DNA of 64,000 bases from Burkholderiales bacterium. Its GTDB lineage: Bacteria > Pseudomonadota > Gammaproteobacteria > Burkholderiales > SG8-41. How positions within the stretch are numbered: position 1 is the stretch's first letter; the number at the start of each line of letters is the position of its first letter. The notes beneath the pieces are model-generated. The model did not search any database and had not been told where the DNA came from. It saw nothing but the letters and a program-made list of their open reading frames with translations. Positions 26,651 to 36,810 of the stretch are shown in pieces. The translations under genes were made by a program, and so were the position numbers. Location of the stretch: the NCBI GenBank assembly GCA_030684405.1, contig JAUXYA010000024.1:163305-227304 (forward strand). Direction: 5' to 3'.

Positions 26651-27424
26651 ATGCTGACGATCACCACCGACCAGCTCAACGCCTGGCTCGCCGGGCTGAT
26701 GTGGCCGTTCATCCGCATCCTCGGCCTGATGATCGCGGCGCCGCTGTTCGGCAACCAGCGTTTCCCAGTGCGCATGCGTGTGGGACTCGCCCTTCTGATC
26801 ACGGTTGTGGTCGCGCCGACGCTGCCGCCGCTGCCCGACATCGCCCCGGACTCGCCCGCGGGTCTCGGCATTTTCATGCAGCAACTGCTGATCGGGCTGG
26901 CGATGGGTTTCGCGGTGCGCATGATATTCACTGCCGTCGAAATGGCCGGAGAACTGATCGGCCTGCAGATGGGGCTCGGCTTTGCCGTGTTCTACGATCC
27001 GCAGAGTTCCGGACAGATGCCGGTGGTCGGACAGTTCCTCGGCCTGGTGGCCACACTGACTTTCCTCGCCCTCAACGGCCACCTGATGATGATCGCGACG
27101 CTGGCCGACAGCTTTCGCGAGATGCCAATCACCGCCACCGCGGTCGACCCGCTCGCCTGGCGCACGATTGCGGGCTGGGGCAGCCGGATACTCTACTCGG
27201 CCCTGCTGCTGTCGCTGCCGGTGGTTGCAGCGCTGCTCACAACCAACATTGCGCTTGGCGTGCTGACCCGGGCCGCGCCGCAGCTGAACGTGTTCGCCGT
27301 CGGTTTTCCGATCACGCTCACCGTCGGTTTCGGCGCACTGCTGCTGTTGCTGCCGTTTTTCACTCCGGTGTTCGAGCACCTGCTGGCGGACAGCTTCGGG
27401 CTGATGTTGTCCTTCCGCCCCTGA
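26651..27424 (+). CDS. fliR: flagellar export gate protein FliR
   Basis: 257 residues with about six membrane segments. Contains FIRILGLMIAAPLFGNQRFP, the LGFAVFYDPQSS region and the C-terminal AAPQLNVFAVGFPITL, all typical of FliR. Completes the FliPQR pore. Last gene of the fliL-R run; convergent with the flgL-side lipoprotein gene 21 bases away. Confidence 0.97.
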   Translation: MLTITTDQLNAWLAGLMWPFIRILGLMIAAPLFGNQRFPVRMRVGLALLITVVVAPTLPPLPDIAPDSPAGLGIFMQQLLIGLAMGFAVRMIFTAVEMAGELIGLQMGLGFAVFYDPQSSGQMPVVGQFLGLVATLTFLALNGHLMMIATLADSFREMPITATAVDPLAWRTIAGWGSRILYSALLLSLPVVAALLTTNIALGVLTRAAPQLNVFAVGFPITLTVGFGALLLLLPFFTPVFEHLLADSFGLMLSFRP

Positions 27425-27445
27425 CCGTGGTGGCAGAACGCCGGC

Positions 27446-27877
27446 TCAGTAAAGTTCGATGATGCCGCGCGCCACGCGGCGCGCAACGGGCACTTCCGAC
27501 TCGATGCCTTCCTCGAAGGCCGCAATCCGGAAATCAGCGGCGCCGTTGATGCGCACGAGCCGTTCAGCTTCGCGCTGGAACACCCGGCGTGCTTCGCCAT
27601 CGCCGCCAGTGACGAAGCGCTTCATCGTCAACGCGACGCTGTAACGGTTGCCTCCCAGCAGCCGGCTCTCGATCGCCCAGTTCGGCGCCAGCGGGTCGAT
27701 CACCGCATAGGCCAGGGCGGCGGCCGCGACCGCCTCCAGCGGCAGCGTCGTTGAAGCACTCAGGCGCAGCGCCTTGTCCGGCAGCAATGGTTTCATCGCA
27801 GCCTCGTTGGTGGTTCCGACGCAGCCGGACAGCAGCAGCGCTCCGGCCACGAATCCTGCACGGGAAAGGATGCGCAT
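27446..27877 (-). CDS. small lipoprotein of unknown function, downstream of flgL
   Basis: 143 residues with a lipoprotein signal (AGALLLSGC, lipid cysteine at residue 19), so probably outer-membrane anchored. I do not recognise the soluble part. It starts two bases after the flgL stop, suggesting it is the last gene of the flgB-L operon and might belong to the flagellar envelope structure; that is inference from position only. Confidence 0.85.
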   Translation of the reverse strand: MRILSRAGFVAGALLLSGCVGTTNEAAMKPLLPDKALRLSASTTLPLEAVAAAALAYAVIDPLAPNWAIESRLLGGNRYSVALTMKRFVTGGDGEARRVFQREAERLVRINGAADFRIAAFEEGIESEVPVARRVARGIIELY

Positions 27878-27879
27878 GA

Positions 27880-29187
27880 TCAGATGAAATCGAAAAGACG
27901 CAGGGTGGTGATCTGGATGAATGACTTCTGCGCCGCCTCCAGGTAGATCTGCTCACGACTGAGATCGGACAGCGCGCTGGCATAGTCGAGATCCTGCAGC
28001 CGCGACAGGTTCTCGCTGTGCATGAAGCTGATGTCCGACGCCGTGTCGTAGGCCGTGTCCAGTTCGCGCAGGCGCACACCGGCGGAAGCCCGCACCGTGA
28101 GCACGTTCTCCAGTGCGTTGTCGAGATTGGACATCGCCGCATTGAGCCTGTTCTGGTATTCGGCTGCCGAGGTCATCGAACCGGAATTTCCGGTGCGCAG
28201 GGTGCTGATCAGGTCGTTGAGGCTGGCAAACATGTCGCGGGACGCCGCGGGACGCAGGGCAAAGGCGTCGCCGGTCGCGAGCGCACCGGTGATCACGAGT
28301 TGCGCACCGTAATCAAAGGGCGTTGCACTGGTATCGGGCGGCGCCGCCGTCTTCAGGCTGATCGCGGAACCCCCGGCATAGGTCCGCAGATGGGGCCCCG
28401 CCGCCGGCGCAAGCCCGGTGAGCAGCGAAATGTTGTTGACTGTATCGACGATGTCATAGGTCGTCGCCGGCGGCGTCGCGGTGACGTCGACATGGAACAG
28501 CACTGAAAAATTGCCGGGATTCCCGGCGCCGTTCCAGGCGCTCGCATCGACCACCGTGGCAGAACTGATGATGCCGCCGCCGGCATTGCCGGATGCGGCG
28601 GTGGCGACGAAACTGCCGTTGCCCTCCGCAATCGCCTGGAATACGGCCGATCCGGAATCATTGACCGCGAGCTGGCGCGAGGCGCCGATCCGGATCAGCC
28701 GCTGTCCCTCGTCACCGTTATAGTTCACCACCCCGGGCAGCGTTTCGCTGAACGGCTGCGTGCCGCCGCGGTATCCGGAGAACAGGTACTGTCCGCCGCC
28801 GTCGGTGCGGTTGGCGATGCCGAGCAGTTCCCGGTAGCGTCCTTCAAGCTCGTTCGCGAGGCTGGCACGGTCCTCGTTGCGCAGCGAAGCATTGCCGGCA
28901 TTCACCGCGATCACCTTCACGTCCTGCAGCAGGCGCGTGATGTCTCCCAGCGCCTGTTCGCCCAGCATCAGCACGGCACGGGCGTTGCCGATGTTGACCT
29001 GGTACTGGTCGTTCAGCGCCTTGGCCTGGCCGATCTCCAGCGCCGAAGCGGCGGCAATCGGATCGTCCGACGGCGTCAGCACCCGCCTTCCGGAGGCGAT
29101 CTGCTGCTGCAGCTTCAGCTGGGCACCCTGGCGGTCGAGGATGCCGGCGATGCCCCGCTCATATAGCGTGTTGGTGCTGATGCGCAT
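27880..29187 (-). CDS. flgL: hook-filament junction protein FlgL (HAP3)
   Basis: 435 residues. N-terminal RISTNTLYERGIAGILDRQ and the C-terminal ALENVLTVRASAGVRLRELD/QIYLEAAQKSFIQI helices are the flagellin-like D0/D1 of FlgL. The middle is longer than in enteric FlgL (about 317 residues), carrying an exposed domain. Bridges FlgK and the filament. Confidence 0.95.
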   Translation of the reverse strand: MRISTNTLYERGIAGILDRQGAQLKLQQQIASGRRVLTPSDDPIAAASALEIGQAKALNDQYQVNIGNARAVLMLGEQALGDITRLLQDVKVIAVNAGNASLRNEDRASLANELEGRYRELLGIANRTDGGGQYLFSGYRGGTQPFSETLPGVVNYNGDEGQRLIRIGASRQLAVNDSGSAVFQAIAEGNGSFVATAASGNAGGGIISSATVVDASAWNGAGNPGNFSVLFHVDVTATPPATTYDIVDTVNNISLLTGLAPAAGPHLRTYAGGSAISLKTAAPPDTSATPFDYGAQLVITGALATGDAFALRPAASRDMFASLNDLISTLRTGNSGSMTSAAEYQNRLNAAMSNLDNALENVLTVRASAGVRLRELDTAYDTASDISFMHSENLSRLQDLDYASALSDLSREQIYLEAAQKSFIQITTLRLFDFI

Positions 29188-29192
29188 GATGT

Positions 29193-31097
29193 TTACCTTC
29201 CGGTGATGCCGAGCAGCGTGTCGAACAGCCGGGTCGCGATCTCGATGACCTTGCCCGAGGCCTGGTAGGCCTGCTGGTAACGGATCAGATTCGCCGCTTC
29301 CTCGTCGAGGTTGACCCCGGACAGGGACTGCTGGTTCTGGCGCGCCTGCACGGCGAGGTTTTCCTGGGCAGCGGCGGAGACCTGGTTCTGCCGCATCGCG
29401 CTGCCGACACTGCCGGTCAGCTGGCTGTAGGCGCCCTGGTAGGACGCCGTGCCGCCGGCCAGCGTGTTGCGCGTCTGCAGCCCCGCCAGCAGCGCCGCAT
29501 TGCGGTTGTCCGCAGTGCCGCCGCTATTAGGCACGATGGTGAAGGTGTCACCGGCGGCCGGGGTGCCGGTGATCTTCACAGTCCAGCCGTTGTAGCTGAT
29601 GCTGCCACCGGGCAGATACGCGACACCGGTCGGTTCGCCGGTGCCGGTGCCGCTGACGTCGAAAGTGCCGGCGCCGGTGAAGGTGATCGTCACTGGCTGC
29701 TGCAGGTTGGCATCGGCCGGCGGCGGCGCGTTCACTTCGCCGGCGCTGATCGCCGCGGAACCGGTGTTCGCCAGCGCGGCCGCGGTGCGAACCGGCGCGG
29801 CAGCAGCAATTTTTGCAGCATCGTTGAGCGCGACCGCAAAGTCACGGGCGGCGTATCGCGTCGGTTCGATCAGGAAGCTGTCGCCGGCAGCGGCGGTTCC
29901 GGAAGCCAGTGTGAAAGTCAATCCGTCCACCGTCTGCGGCAGGGCCGCATAAGTTGTCGTGGTGTTGTCGGAGAGCCGGGTCAGGCGGTAATCGGTACCG
30001 TCGTAGGACAACCGATAACTGGATGTTGTCAGTGCCGAGGCATCGGCCAGTGCCGCGCCGATCACCGCATCGCCAGTGTTGGTCCCGCGCGCCGTCACCG
30101 CCGGCTGCGGCTCGACAAAGAAATTGCCGCCCAGTGCGCCGTTGAGGTCCTGTCCCAGCCGGTGCTGTTCGTTGAAGGTTCGGGCGAGACCCATGGCAAT
30201 GCGCCCGAGCGTGTTGCGCGCGTCCTCCAGCGGCCCGCTGCGGAAGGCCAGCAGGCCGCCAAGGCTGCCGGCACCGAGATTTTCCGGCGTGATCCGCACC
30301 ACCGATGCACCAACCTGGTAGGCCACGTCGAGGCGCGTCGGGTCGTCAACGGAAGGCGCTGTAGAAAGCCGGAAAGACTGCGAGCCGACCACCAGGTTCT
30401 GGCCGCTGCCGATGAACACGTTGATGGTGCCGTTACCCTGGGCAACCACGGTGGTGCCGACCAGTTTATTCAGTTCAGCCACCATCCAGTCGCGCTGGTC
30501 GAGCAGATCGTTGGGCGCCTGCGACGGGTTCGACTGCGCAACCACGATGCGGCTGTTGAGACTGGCGATTTCCTGCGCGTAAGCGTTGATGCCGGTTACG
30601 GTGCTGGCGATCTGGGTGTTGACGCCGTTGAACAGCTCGCCCAGCCGCGCATCAATCGCCTGGAAGCGGGCCGCCAGCGCCTCGCCGCCGGACAGCAGCG
30701 CCTGGCGCGAGGGCACGGACGAAGGATTGGCGGCAACGTCATGTAAAGCGCCGAAGAACTCCTGCAGCGCAGGAGACAGCCCCGCAGCCGGGTCGGCCAG
30801 CATGCCGTCGATCTGCGCGAGCTGGGCGCCATAGGTGGACAGGTAGCTCGAACGCGCCTCGCTGCGGATCACCTGACCTTCAAGGAAATCGCTGTATGAA
30901 CGCAGCACGTTCTGAACATTGACGCCCTGGCCGAAAAAGCCGCCACCGGTCAACAAAGGAGCCGGTGTCGACTGCACGATGGCCTGGCGATGGTAGCCGG
31001 GCGTATTGGCGTTGGCGATGTTGTGGCCGGTCGTGACCAGCCCTGCCTGCGCGGCGTTCAGTCCGCTGACGCCGATGCCGAATATTCCGCTGCCCAT
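29193..31097 (-). CDS. flgK: hook-filament junction protein FlgK (HAP1)
   Basis: 634 residues. FGIGVSGLNAAQAGLVTTGH at the start and the C-terminal NLIRYQQAYQASGKVIEIA are the FlgK signatures. The start has GAGGA at good spacing. The middle contains two repeats of the T-x-DG-YRLSYDG / SAAPAPGDTF-like exposed domain. Sits between hook and FlgL. Five bases separate it from flgL. Confidence 0.96.
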   Translation of the reverse strand: MGSGIFGIGVSGLNAAQAGLVTTGHNIANANTPGYHRQAIVQSTPAPLLTGGGFFGQGVNVQNVLRSYSDFLEGQVIRSEARSSYLSTYGAQLAQIDGMLADPAAGLSPALQEFFGALHDVAANPSSVPSRQALLSGGEALAARFQAIDARLGELFNGVNTQIASTVTGINAYAQEIASLNSRIVVAQSNPSQAPNDLLDQRDWMVAELNKLVGTTVVAQGNGTINVFIGSGQNLVVGSQSFRLSTAPSVDDPTRLDVAYQVGASVVRITPENLGAGSLGGLLAFRSGPLEDARNTLGRIAMGLARTFNEQHRLGQDLNGALGGNFFVEPQPAVTARGTNTGDAVIGAALADASALTTSSYRLSYDGTDYRLTRLSDNTTTTYAALPQTVDGLTFTLASGTAAAGDSFLIEPTRYAARDFAVALNDAAKIAAAAPVRTAAALANTGSAAISAGEVNAPPPADANLQQPVTITFTGAGTFDVSGTGTGEPTGVAYLPGGSISYNGWTVKITGTPAAGDTFTIVPNSGGTADNRNAALLAGLQTRNTLAGGTASYQGAYSQLTGSVGSAMRQNQVSAAAQENLAVQARQNQQSLSGVNLDEEAANLIRYQQAYQASGKVIEIATRLFDTLLGITGR

Positions 31098-31164
31098 GCT
31101 TCCTCACATTCCTTGTTGCAGTCGTTGACGACCCGCGGGCCCGTTTCTGAATCGTGCTGCCGCC

Positions 31165-32103
31165 TCAGCCCTGCAGGCTCTGGCGCAGCACACTGCCGTT
31201 GATCACCCGCGCCAGCTTGTCTGCATACTGCGGATCCGTCGCATAACCGGCCTTCTGCAGCCCGCGGGCAAACGCCACCGCGTCGTTGCCGGACTCCAGC
31301 ACCGCGGCATAACGCGGATTGCCGCGCATCAGGTTCGCATAGTCGCGGAAGGAGTCGGCGTAAGAGTCGTAGGCGCGGAAACGGTCCACGATCTTCTGCG
31401 GAGAGCCGTTGACATACTCGGTGGTGACGATATCGACCGTGCGTCCGCTCCAGCCGCGTCCCGCCTTGATGCCGAACAGGTTGTGGCTCGGCGCACCGTC
31501 GCTGCCGCGGATCTCGCGGTTGCCCCAGCCCGATTCCAGTGCCGCCTGGCCGATCATGAAATGCGCGGGGATGCCGGTGCTGCGGCTGGCTTCCGCGGCA
31601 TGCGGCCACAGGCGGTTGACGAAATCGCGCGTGTTTGCGGCCGGCTGAGATCCGCCCGTCAGAGACAGCGCCGGCGTGGCTGGCAGCGGAGTCGGCGTCC
31701 GCTCGCCGCCGGGCAAGGGCATCGCCTGCGGCGCTGCCGGCTGCAGGGACATCGGCTGCACCGGGGCGACGATGCCCTCGGCAGCAGGTGCCGCACTGCT
31801 GCGCTGCAGCTGCCGCACCATGATTTCGGCCAGCCCCAGCCCACGCTTCGAAGACGACAGCTTGTCCGACAGCTGCTGGTCTAGCATCGCGGTGTAGAAA
31901 CGGGTCTGCTCGCTGTCGAACATACCCTCCTGCGGCGTCGCGTCGCGCATGCTTTTCAGCAGCATGTTCATGAACAGCACCTCGAACTGGCGTGCGGCAT
32001 CCTTCAGCGTCGCATCCGGATCGGATTTGGCGCGGTACCTCAGCTCGTCGAGACCGCGTACGTCCGCGGTGAGCGAAGTGCTGCTGAGCGGATTTGCGGA
32101 CAT
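31165..32103 (-). CDS. flgJ: FlgJ, rod-cap protein with peptidoglycan hydrolase domain
   Basis: 312 residues in two parts. The N-terminal rod-scaffold domain (DAARQFEVLFMNMLLKSMRD, MFDSEQTRFYTAMLDQQL) precedes a Pro-rich linker, then a glucosaminidase domain (about 170-310) with the catalytic glutamate in IGQAALESGWGNRE and NLFGIKAGRGW. Opens the peptidoglycan for rod growth. Two-domain FlgJ is typical of beta- and gammaproteobacteria. Confidence 0.96.
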   Translation of the reverse strand: MSANPLSSTSLTADVRGLDELRYRAKSDPDATLKDAARQFEVLFMNMLLKSMRDATPQEGMFDSEQTRFYTAMLDQQLSDKLSSSKRGLGLAEIMVRQLQRSSAAPAAEGIVAPVQPMSLQPAAPQAMPLPGGERTPTPLPATPALSLTGGSQPAANTRDFVNRLWPHAAEASRSTGIPAHFMIGQAALESGWGNREIRGSDGAPSHNLFGIKAGRGWSGRTVDIVTTEYVNGSPQKIVDRFRAYDSYADSFRDYANLMRGNPRYAAVLESGNDAVAFARGLQKAGYATDPQYADKLARVINGSVLRQSLQG

Positions 32104-32121
32104 GTTCTTCGGATTCCCCGG

Positions 32122-33282
32122 TCAGATGATCTCGAGCTGGGCGCGCAGCGCGCCGGCTGCCTTCATCGCCTGCAGGATCGACAACAGGTCCTGTGGCGTG
32201 GCGCCAACGGCATTGAGTGCCTTGACCACCTCGCCAAGGCTGACGCCCTTGACCATCGTCAGCAGGCCGCGGTCCTGGCGGATTTCGATCTGCGAACGCT
32301 CCGCCTGCACGGTCTGCCCGCCGGACAGCGGGCCAGGCTGACTGATCACCGGCTCGGTGGTGATCACCACCGAGAGGTTGCCGTGAGCCACGGCGCAGGT
32401 CTCGATGGTGACCGCCTGGTTCATCACTACGGAACCGGTGCGCGCGTTGACGATGACTCTGGCCGCGCTGCGGCCCGGCCGTACCTCTATGCTTTCCATC
32501 CGCGCAAGGAAACCCACGCGCTCGCCCGGATCGGCGGGCGCGCTGACGCGCACGGTGCGGCCGTCCACGGCAGACGCGGTGCCGGCGCCGAATGCGCTAT
32601 TGATGGCATCGACGATGCGGTGCGTGGTCGTGAAGTCTGCACTGTGGATGCCGAGCTTGATGTGGCCGTCGCCGCCGAGTTGGGTCGGCACCATGCGTTC
32701 GACGGTGGCGCCGCCCGCGATGCGGCCTACACCGAGATGGTTGACCTGCACGCTGGTGCCGGAACCGGTGGAGGCGCCGACACCGCCGACGAGTACATTG
32801 CCCTGCGCCATCGCATAGGTCTGGCCGTCGGCCCCCTTCAACGGTGTCAGCAGCAGCGTGCCGCCGCGCAGCGACTTGGCGTTGCCCAGCGAAGACACGG
32901 TGACGTCGATCGGCTGCCCGGGCCTGGCAAAGGGCGGCAACGAAGCGGTGACCATCACCGCGGCAACGTTTTTAAGCTGCAGGGCAGCTCCCGGCGGCAG
33001 GGTCACCCCGAGCTGCGACAGCATCGTCGCCAGGCTCTGCACCGTAAACGGCGTCTGCGTAGTCTGGTCTCCGGTGCCGTCAAGTCCGACGACAAGGCCG
33101 TAGCCAATCAGTTGATTCTCGCGCACGCCCTGCACCGAAGCCAGTTCCTTGATGCGCTCGGCATGCGCCGGGAAGATTGTCAGCGCCAGCAGCAGGGCCA
33201 GCAGCATCAGCGCGAGGCCTGACTGCAGCAGGCGGCGCAGCACATCAAGGCGCCCCGTATTCATCTCGTGGGGAATATTCAT
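32122..33282 (-). CDS. flgI: flagellar P-ring protein FlgI
   Basis: 386 residues from the ATG at 33282, two bases after the flgH stop; the frame is open further upstream inside flgH. A signal peptide ([15 protein letters not shown] then ERIKE) directs it to the periplasm. Conserved parts: [47 protein letters not shown]. Bushing in the peptidoglycan layer, partner of FlgA during assembly. Confidence 0.96.
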   Translation of the reverse strand: MNIPHEMNTGRLDVLRRLLQSGLALMLLALLLALTIFPAHAERIKELASVQGVRENQLIGYGLVVGLDGTGDQTTQTPFTVQSLATMLSQLGVTLPPGAALQLKNVAAVMVTASLPPFARPGQPIDVTVSSLGNAKSLRGGTLLLTPLKGADGQTYAMAQGNVLVGGVGASTGSGTSVQVNHLGVGRIAGGATVERMVPTQLGGDGHIKLGIHSADFTTTHRIVDAINSAFGAGTASAVDGRTVRVSAPADPGERVGFLARMESIEVRPGRSAARVIVNARTGSVVMNQAVTIETCAVAHGNLSVVITTEPVISQPGPLSGGQTVQAERSQIEIRQDRGLLTMVKGVSLGEVVKALNAVGATPQDLLSILQAMKAAGALRAQLEII

Positions 33283-33284
33283 GG

Positions 33285-33953
33285 TCAGAACGGCAGGAAA
33301 TTGAGGAAGAAGCGGCTCAACCACCCCATCACCTGGGCGCTGTCGAGCCCGCCGTTGGCGCGGTATTCGATCCGCGCGTCGGCGACCTGGGTCGAGGCCA
33401 CGGTGTTGCTGCTGGTCAGGTTCAGCGGATTGACGATGCCCGAGAAACGGATGAATTCCGATCCCTGGTTGATGCCCATCTGCTTCTCGCCGCTGACCAG
33501 CAGGTTGCCGTTGGGCAGCACTTCGATCACGGTGACCGTGATGGTGCCGCTGAAATCGTTGTTGCTGGAGCTTTCACCCTTGCCGTCAAAGGACAGATCC
33601 GAGGTCGCATTGAGGTTCGAATTGAGGAAACTCTTGCCCGGCAACCCGGCCAGCGAAGTGACGCCGAACTGGTTGTTGCTGGAACGTTCTGTCGCGGTGT
33701 TCGATTTCTTGCTGGCCGCCGTCCGCTCGCCGATGGCGATGGTCAGGGTATCGCCGACGCGGCGCGCGCGCCGGTCCTCGAACAGCGGACGGTCGTTGTG
33801 GCCGGCCTGGAAAATCGCGCCGTTGCCCGCCGGCGCGGGCGGCGGCGACGCCGGCCGCGAGGTCATCGGCTGGTGGATGCTGGTCGGCGGCACGGTGTGC
33901 ACGCAGCCGGCAGACAGGCCGGCCAGCAGCAGGATCAGCAGTGGAGTGCGCAT
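33285..33953 (-). CDS. flgH: flagellar L-ring lipoprotein FlgH
   Basis: 222 residues with lipobox LAGLSAGC (lipid cysteine at residue 17). Conserved L-ring motifs: [39 protein letters not shown] and [10 protein letters not shown]. Forms the bushing in the outer membrane. Two bases before flgI. Confidence 0.96.
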   Translation of the reverse strand: MRTPLLILLLAGLSAGCVHTVPPTSIHQPMTSRPASPPPAPAGNGAIFQAGHNDRPLFEDRRARRVGDTLTIAIGERTAASKKSNTATERSSNNQFGVTSLAGLPGKSFLNSNLNATSDLSFDGKGESSSNNDFSGTITVTVIEVLPNGNLLVSGEKQMGINQGSEFIRFSGIVNPLNLTSSNTVASTQVADARIEYRANGGLDSAQVMGWLSRFFLNFLPF

Positions 33954-33973
33954 CAGGTGCTCCTTTTCCCGGA

Positions 33974-34756
33974 TCAGAGCTGCGTCAGGCGCTGCAGCAT
34001 TTGATCGGATGTCGATATCGATTTCGAGTTGATTTCGTAGGCACGCTGGGTCTGGATCATCGACACCAGCTCTTCAACCACGTTGACGTTGGAGGTCTCG
34101 GCATAACCCTGGTTGAGCAGGCCAAGGCCATTGGTGCCCGGCGTGTTGGCACTGGGCGTGCCGGAGGACGCCGTCTCGAGGTAGAGGTTCTCGCCAAAGC
34201 TCTGCAGCCCTGCCGGGTTGGTGAAGGCCACCAGTTGCAGCGAACCGACCTGGCTGGGCGCGGCCGAACCGGCGCGCTGCACCGAAATCACGCCGTCGCG
34301 GCCGATCGTGACTGACAGCGAGTTGGGCGGGATGGTCACCGCCGGCTGCACGGCAAAACCGCTGGAAGTCACCAGCTGGCCCTGGCTGTCGACCTGGAAG
34401 GAACCGTCGCGGGTGTAAGCCGTGGTGCCGTCCGGCATCAACACCTGGAAAAAACCGTTGCCCTGGATCGCCACGTCGAGCGGATTGCCGGTCTGCTGCA
34501 GGTTGCCCTGGGTGAACACGCGGGCGGTGGCCACCGGGCGCACGCCGGTGCCGAGCTGCAGTCCGGTCGGCAACTGGGTCTGCTGCGAAGACTGCGCGCC
34601 GGGCTGGCGGATGGTCTGGTAGAGCAGATCCTCGAACACGGCACGGGCGCGCTTGAAGCCGTTGGTCGAAACATTGGCGAGGTTGTTGGCAATCACGTCC
34701 ATCTGCGTCTGCTGCGCATCAAGGCCGGTTTTGGATATCCAGAGTGAGCGAATCAT
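33974..34756 (-). CDS. flgG: distal rod protein FlgG
   Basis: 260 residues, canonical length. N-terminal [20 protein letters not shown] with [13 protein letters not shown], and the C-terminal [19 protein letters not shown]. Includes the YxRxGxF-like [15 protein letters not shown] typical of the rod/hook family. Builds the distal rod. Confidence 0.97.
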   Translation of the reverse strand: MIRSLWISKTGLDAQQTQMDVIANNLANVSTNGFKRARAVFEDLLYQTIRQPGAQSSQQTQLPTGLQLGTGVRPVATARVFTQGNLQQTGNPLDVAIQGNGFFQVLMPDGTTAYTRDGSFQVDSQGQLVTSSGFAVQPAVTIPPNSLSVTIGRDGVISVQRAGSAAPSQVGSLQLVAFTNPAGLQSFGENLYLETASSGTPSANTPGTNGLGLLNQGYAETSNVNVVEELVSMIQTQRAYEINSKSISTSDQMLQRLTQL

Positions 34757-34784
34757 GGGGGTCTCCGTTGTTGCGGACTGTGGA

Positions 34785-35525
34785 TCAGCGCGAGGACAGC
34801 AACTGGTCAGCCGAGCGCGCGTTGGTTTCTGCGTTCTGCATCATCTTCACCTGCATGTCGAATTGCCGGGCCAGCGCGATCATGCTGACCATCGCATCGA
34901 CGGCATTGACATTGCTGCCTTCAAGGGCACCGCCGATCAGTTTGACCTGTGGATCTGCAGGAGCCGCACCGCCGGCGTTGAGCCGGAACAGGCCGTCAGC
35001 GCCGCGCACCAGTTGCGCCTCGTCGGGATTGACCAGTTTGATGCGGCCCAGCGCCGCGACCTGATTGGGCTGGTTGCCGGTGGGCACCGTCGATACCGTG
35101 CCGTCGCGACCGACGGTGACACGGGTGTCCGGGGGTATCGCCAGCGGACCGCCATCGCCCATCACGTTCAATCCACTGCGGGTCTGCAGTACGCCGTTGC
35201 CACTGATCTCGAGGCTGCCGCCGCGGGTATAGGCTTCGCTGCCGTCGGCAGCCTGCACCGCGATCCAGCCGCGGCCCTCCACTGCGACATCGAGGTCACG
35301 GTCGGTGTGCTGGATCGCGCCCGGACGGAAATCCGAATTCGGCGTGGAGTCGACGACGAAGGCGCGCGTCGGCAGTCCCTCGCCGAGCACCGGCGCGGCG
35401 CGGAAGGCGACATTCTGCGCACGGAAGCCGGTGGTGGTCAGATTGGCGAGGTTGTTCGCCACAGTGGCCTGCTGCAGCATCGTGTTCTTGGCGCCGCTCA
35501 TCGCGACGTAGATCAGGCGGTCCAT
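34785..35525 (-). CDS. flgF: proximal rod protein FlgF
   Basis: 246 residues. Starts [19 protein letters not shown] and has [19 protein letters not shown] and the C-terminal [20 protein letters not shown], as in FlgF. Lies between flgE and flgG with about 20-30 base gaps on either side. Confidence 0.96.
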   Translation of the reverse strand: MDRLIYVAMSGAKNTMLQQATVANNLANLTTTGFRAQNVAFRAAPVLGEGLPTRAFVVDSTPNSDFRPGAIQHTDRDLDVAVEGRGWIAVQAADGSEAYTRGGSLEISGNGVLQTRSGLNVMGDGGPLAIPPDTRVTVGRDGTVSTVPTGNQPNQVAALGRIKLVNPDEAQLVRGADGLFRLNAGGAAPADPQVKLIGGALEGSNVNAVDAMVSMIALARQFDMQVKMMQNAETNARSADQLLSSR

Positions 35526-35544
35526 GCCGTCGCTCCTTCAGCCA

Positions 35545-36783
35545 TCAGCGCAGGTTGACCAGCGTCTGCAGCACCTGGTCCTGGGTCTTGATGGTCTGCG
35601 CATTGGCCTGATAGACGCGCTGCGCGGTGATCATGTTCACCAGTTCCTGGGTCAGGTCGATGTTCGAATCCTCGACGGCGGCCGACTGCAGGGAACCCAG
35701 GCTCGAGGACTGCGGCGCGCCGATCACGGCGAGCCCGGAGTCCGAGGTCTCCTCCCACTGGTTGTTGCCGAGGGAGCGCAATCCTGACGGATTGGAAAAG
35801 TTCGCCAGCACCACCTGGGCCAGCTGGTTGGCCTGGCCGTTCGAATAACGGCCGACAATCACTCCGTCCTCGCCGACATTGAAGCCGGTCAGGCGGCCGG
35901 AGGTGTAACCGTTCTGCGACAGCGCGCTGACGCCGAATTCGGAGCCGTACTGCGAAGTACCGGTGAAATCGAGGTCAAAGGCGAGCGGACTCACGGCGCT
36001 GCCGCCGATGGTCAGGCTGACACCGGCCACCGGCATGCCGGTGGTCAGCACGCCGCTGCTGTTGAAGGCCAGGTTGACCGGGTTGCCGGCACCGGCGCCG
36101 AGATTGACGTCGCCCACCGCGCCGCCGTCCACCGTCGCGTGCAGCGCCCACTCGCCCGCGGCTGCAGCCTTGGCGAAGTACATGGTGAACACGTGCGCAT
36201 TGCCCAGGCTGTCATAGACCGTGCCCGAGGTCGAACTGCTGTAAGTTGCCGGATCGTTGGGATCGAAGGCCGCCGCGATCGGCGTCGCGCGGGAATCGAG
36301 GTTGAGGGTCGCACCGAAGGCGCCGGTCGCCTGCGGCGCAATGTCCGCAGTCGACAGCCGGATCGGCTGCGGCGCGGAAGTGATGATGTTGCCGTTGTTG
36401 TCGACCGTGTAGCCGGTAAGCCGCAGGTTGTCGGCACTGACGATGTAGCCGGCGCTGTCGAGGCCGAACTGGCCGTTGCGGGTGTAGGAAATCGTGCCGT
36501 TGTTGCTCAGCCGGAAAAACCCGCCGCCATTGATTGCAATATCCAGCGGATTGTTGCTGACCGAGATGTTGCCCTGGGTGAACTCCTGCTGCACCTTGGA
36601 CAGCTTGGTGCCGATGCCGATCTGACCGGTGCCGGCGCCGGTCAGGGAGGCCGCGAACACGTCCGCGAACAGCGCGCGCGAGCCCTTGAAGCCGACGGTG
36701 TTGGAGTTGGCGACGTTGTTGCCGATGACGTCGAGGTTCTTTGCCGCGGCATTGAGTCCGCTGAGTCCGGATTGAAAGCCCAT
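35545..36783 (-). CDS. flgE: hook protein FlgE
   Basis: 412 residues. N-terminal GFQSGLSGLNAAAKNLDVIG / NTVGFKGSRALFADVF and C-terminal LTQELVNMITAQRVYQANAQ are hook signatures, with TRNGQFGLDSAGYIVSADN between. Length is control of FliK; subunits are exported after FlgD caps the rod. Confidence 0.97.
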   Translation of the reverse strand: MGFQSGLSGLNAAAKNLDVIGNNVANSNTVGFKGSRALFADVFAASLTGAGTGQIGIGTKLSKVQQEFTQGNISVSNNPLDIAINGGGFFRLSNNGTISYTRNGQFGLDSAGYIVSADNLRLTGYTVDNNGNIITSAPQPIRLSTADIAPQATGAFGATLNLDSRATPIAAAFDPNDPATYSSSTSGTVYDSLGNAHVFTMYFAKAAAAGEWALHATVDGGAVGDVNLGAGAGNPVNLAFNSSGVLTTGMPVAGVSLTIGGSAVSPLAFDLDFTGTSQYGSEFGVSALSQNGYTSGRLTGFNVGEDGVIVGRYSNGQANQLAQVVLANFSNPSGLRSLGNNQWEETSDSGLAVIGAPQSSSLGSLQSAAVEDSNIDLTQELVNMITAQRVYQANAQTIKTQDQVLQTLVNLR

Positions 36784-36810
36784 GTTGTCTCCTGTCCTGT
36801 GATTTGATGA

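Noticed and set aside
31125..31150. Sigma-28-like site ahead of flgK on the minus strand
   Set aside because: The -10 (GTCGTCAA) is fair, but the -35 reads TTCA; too weak to claim.
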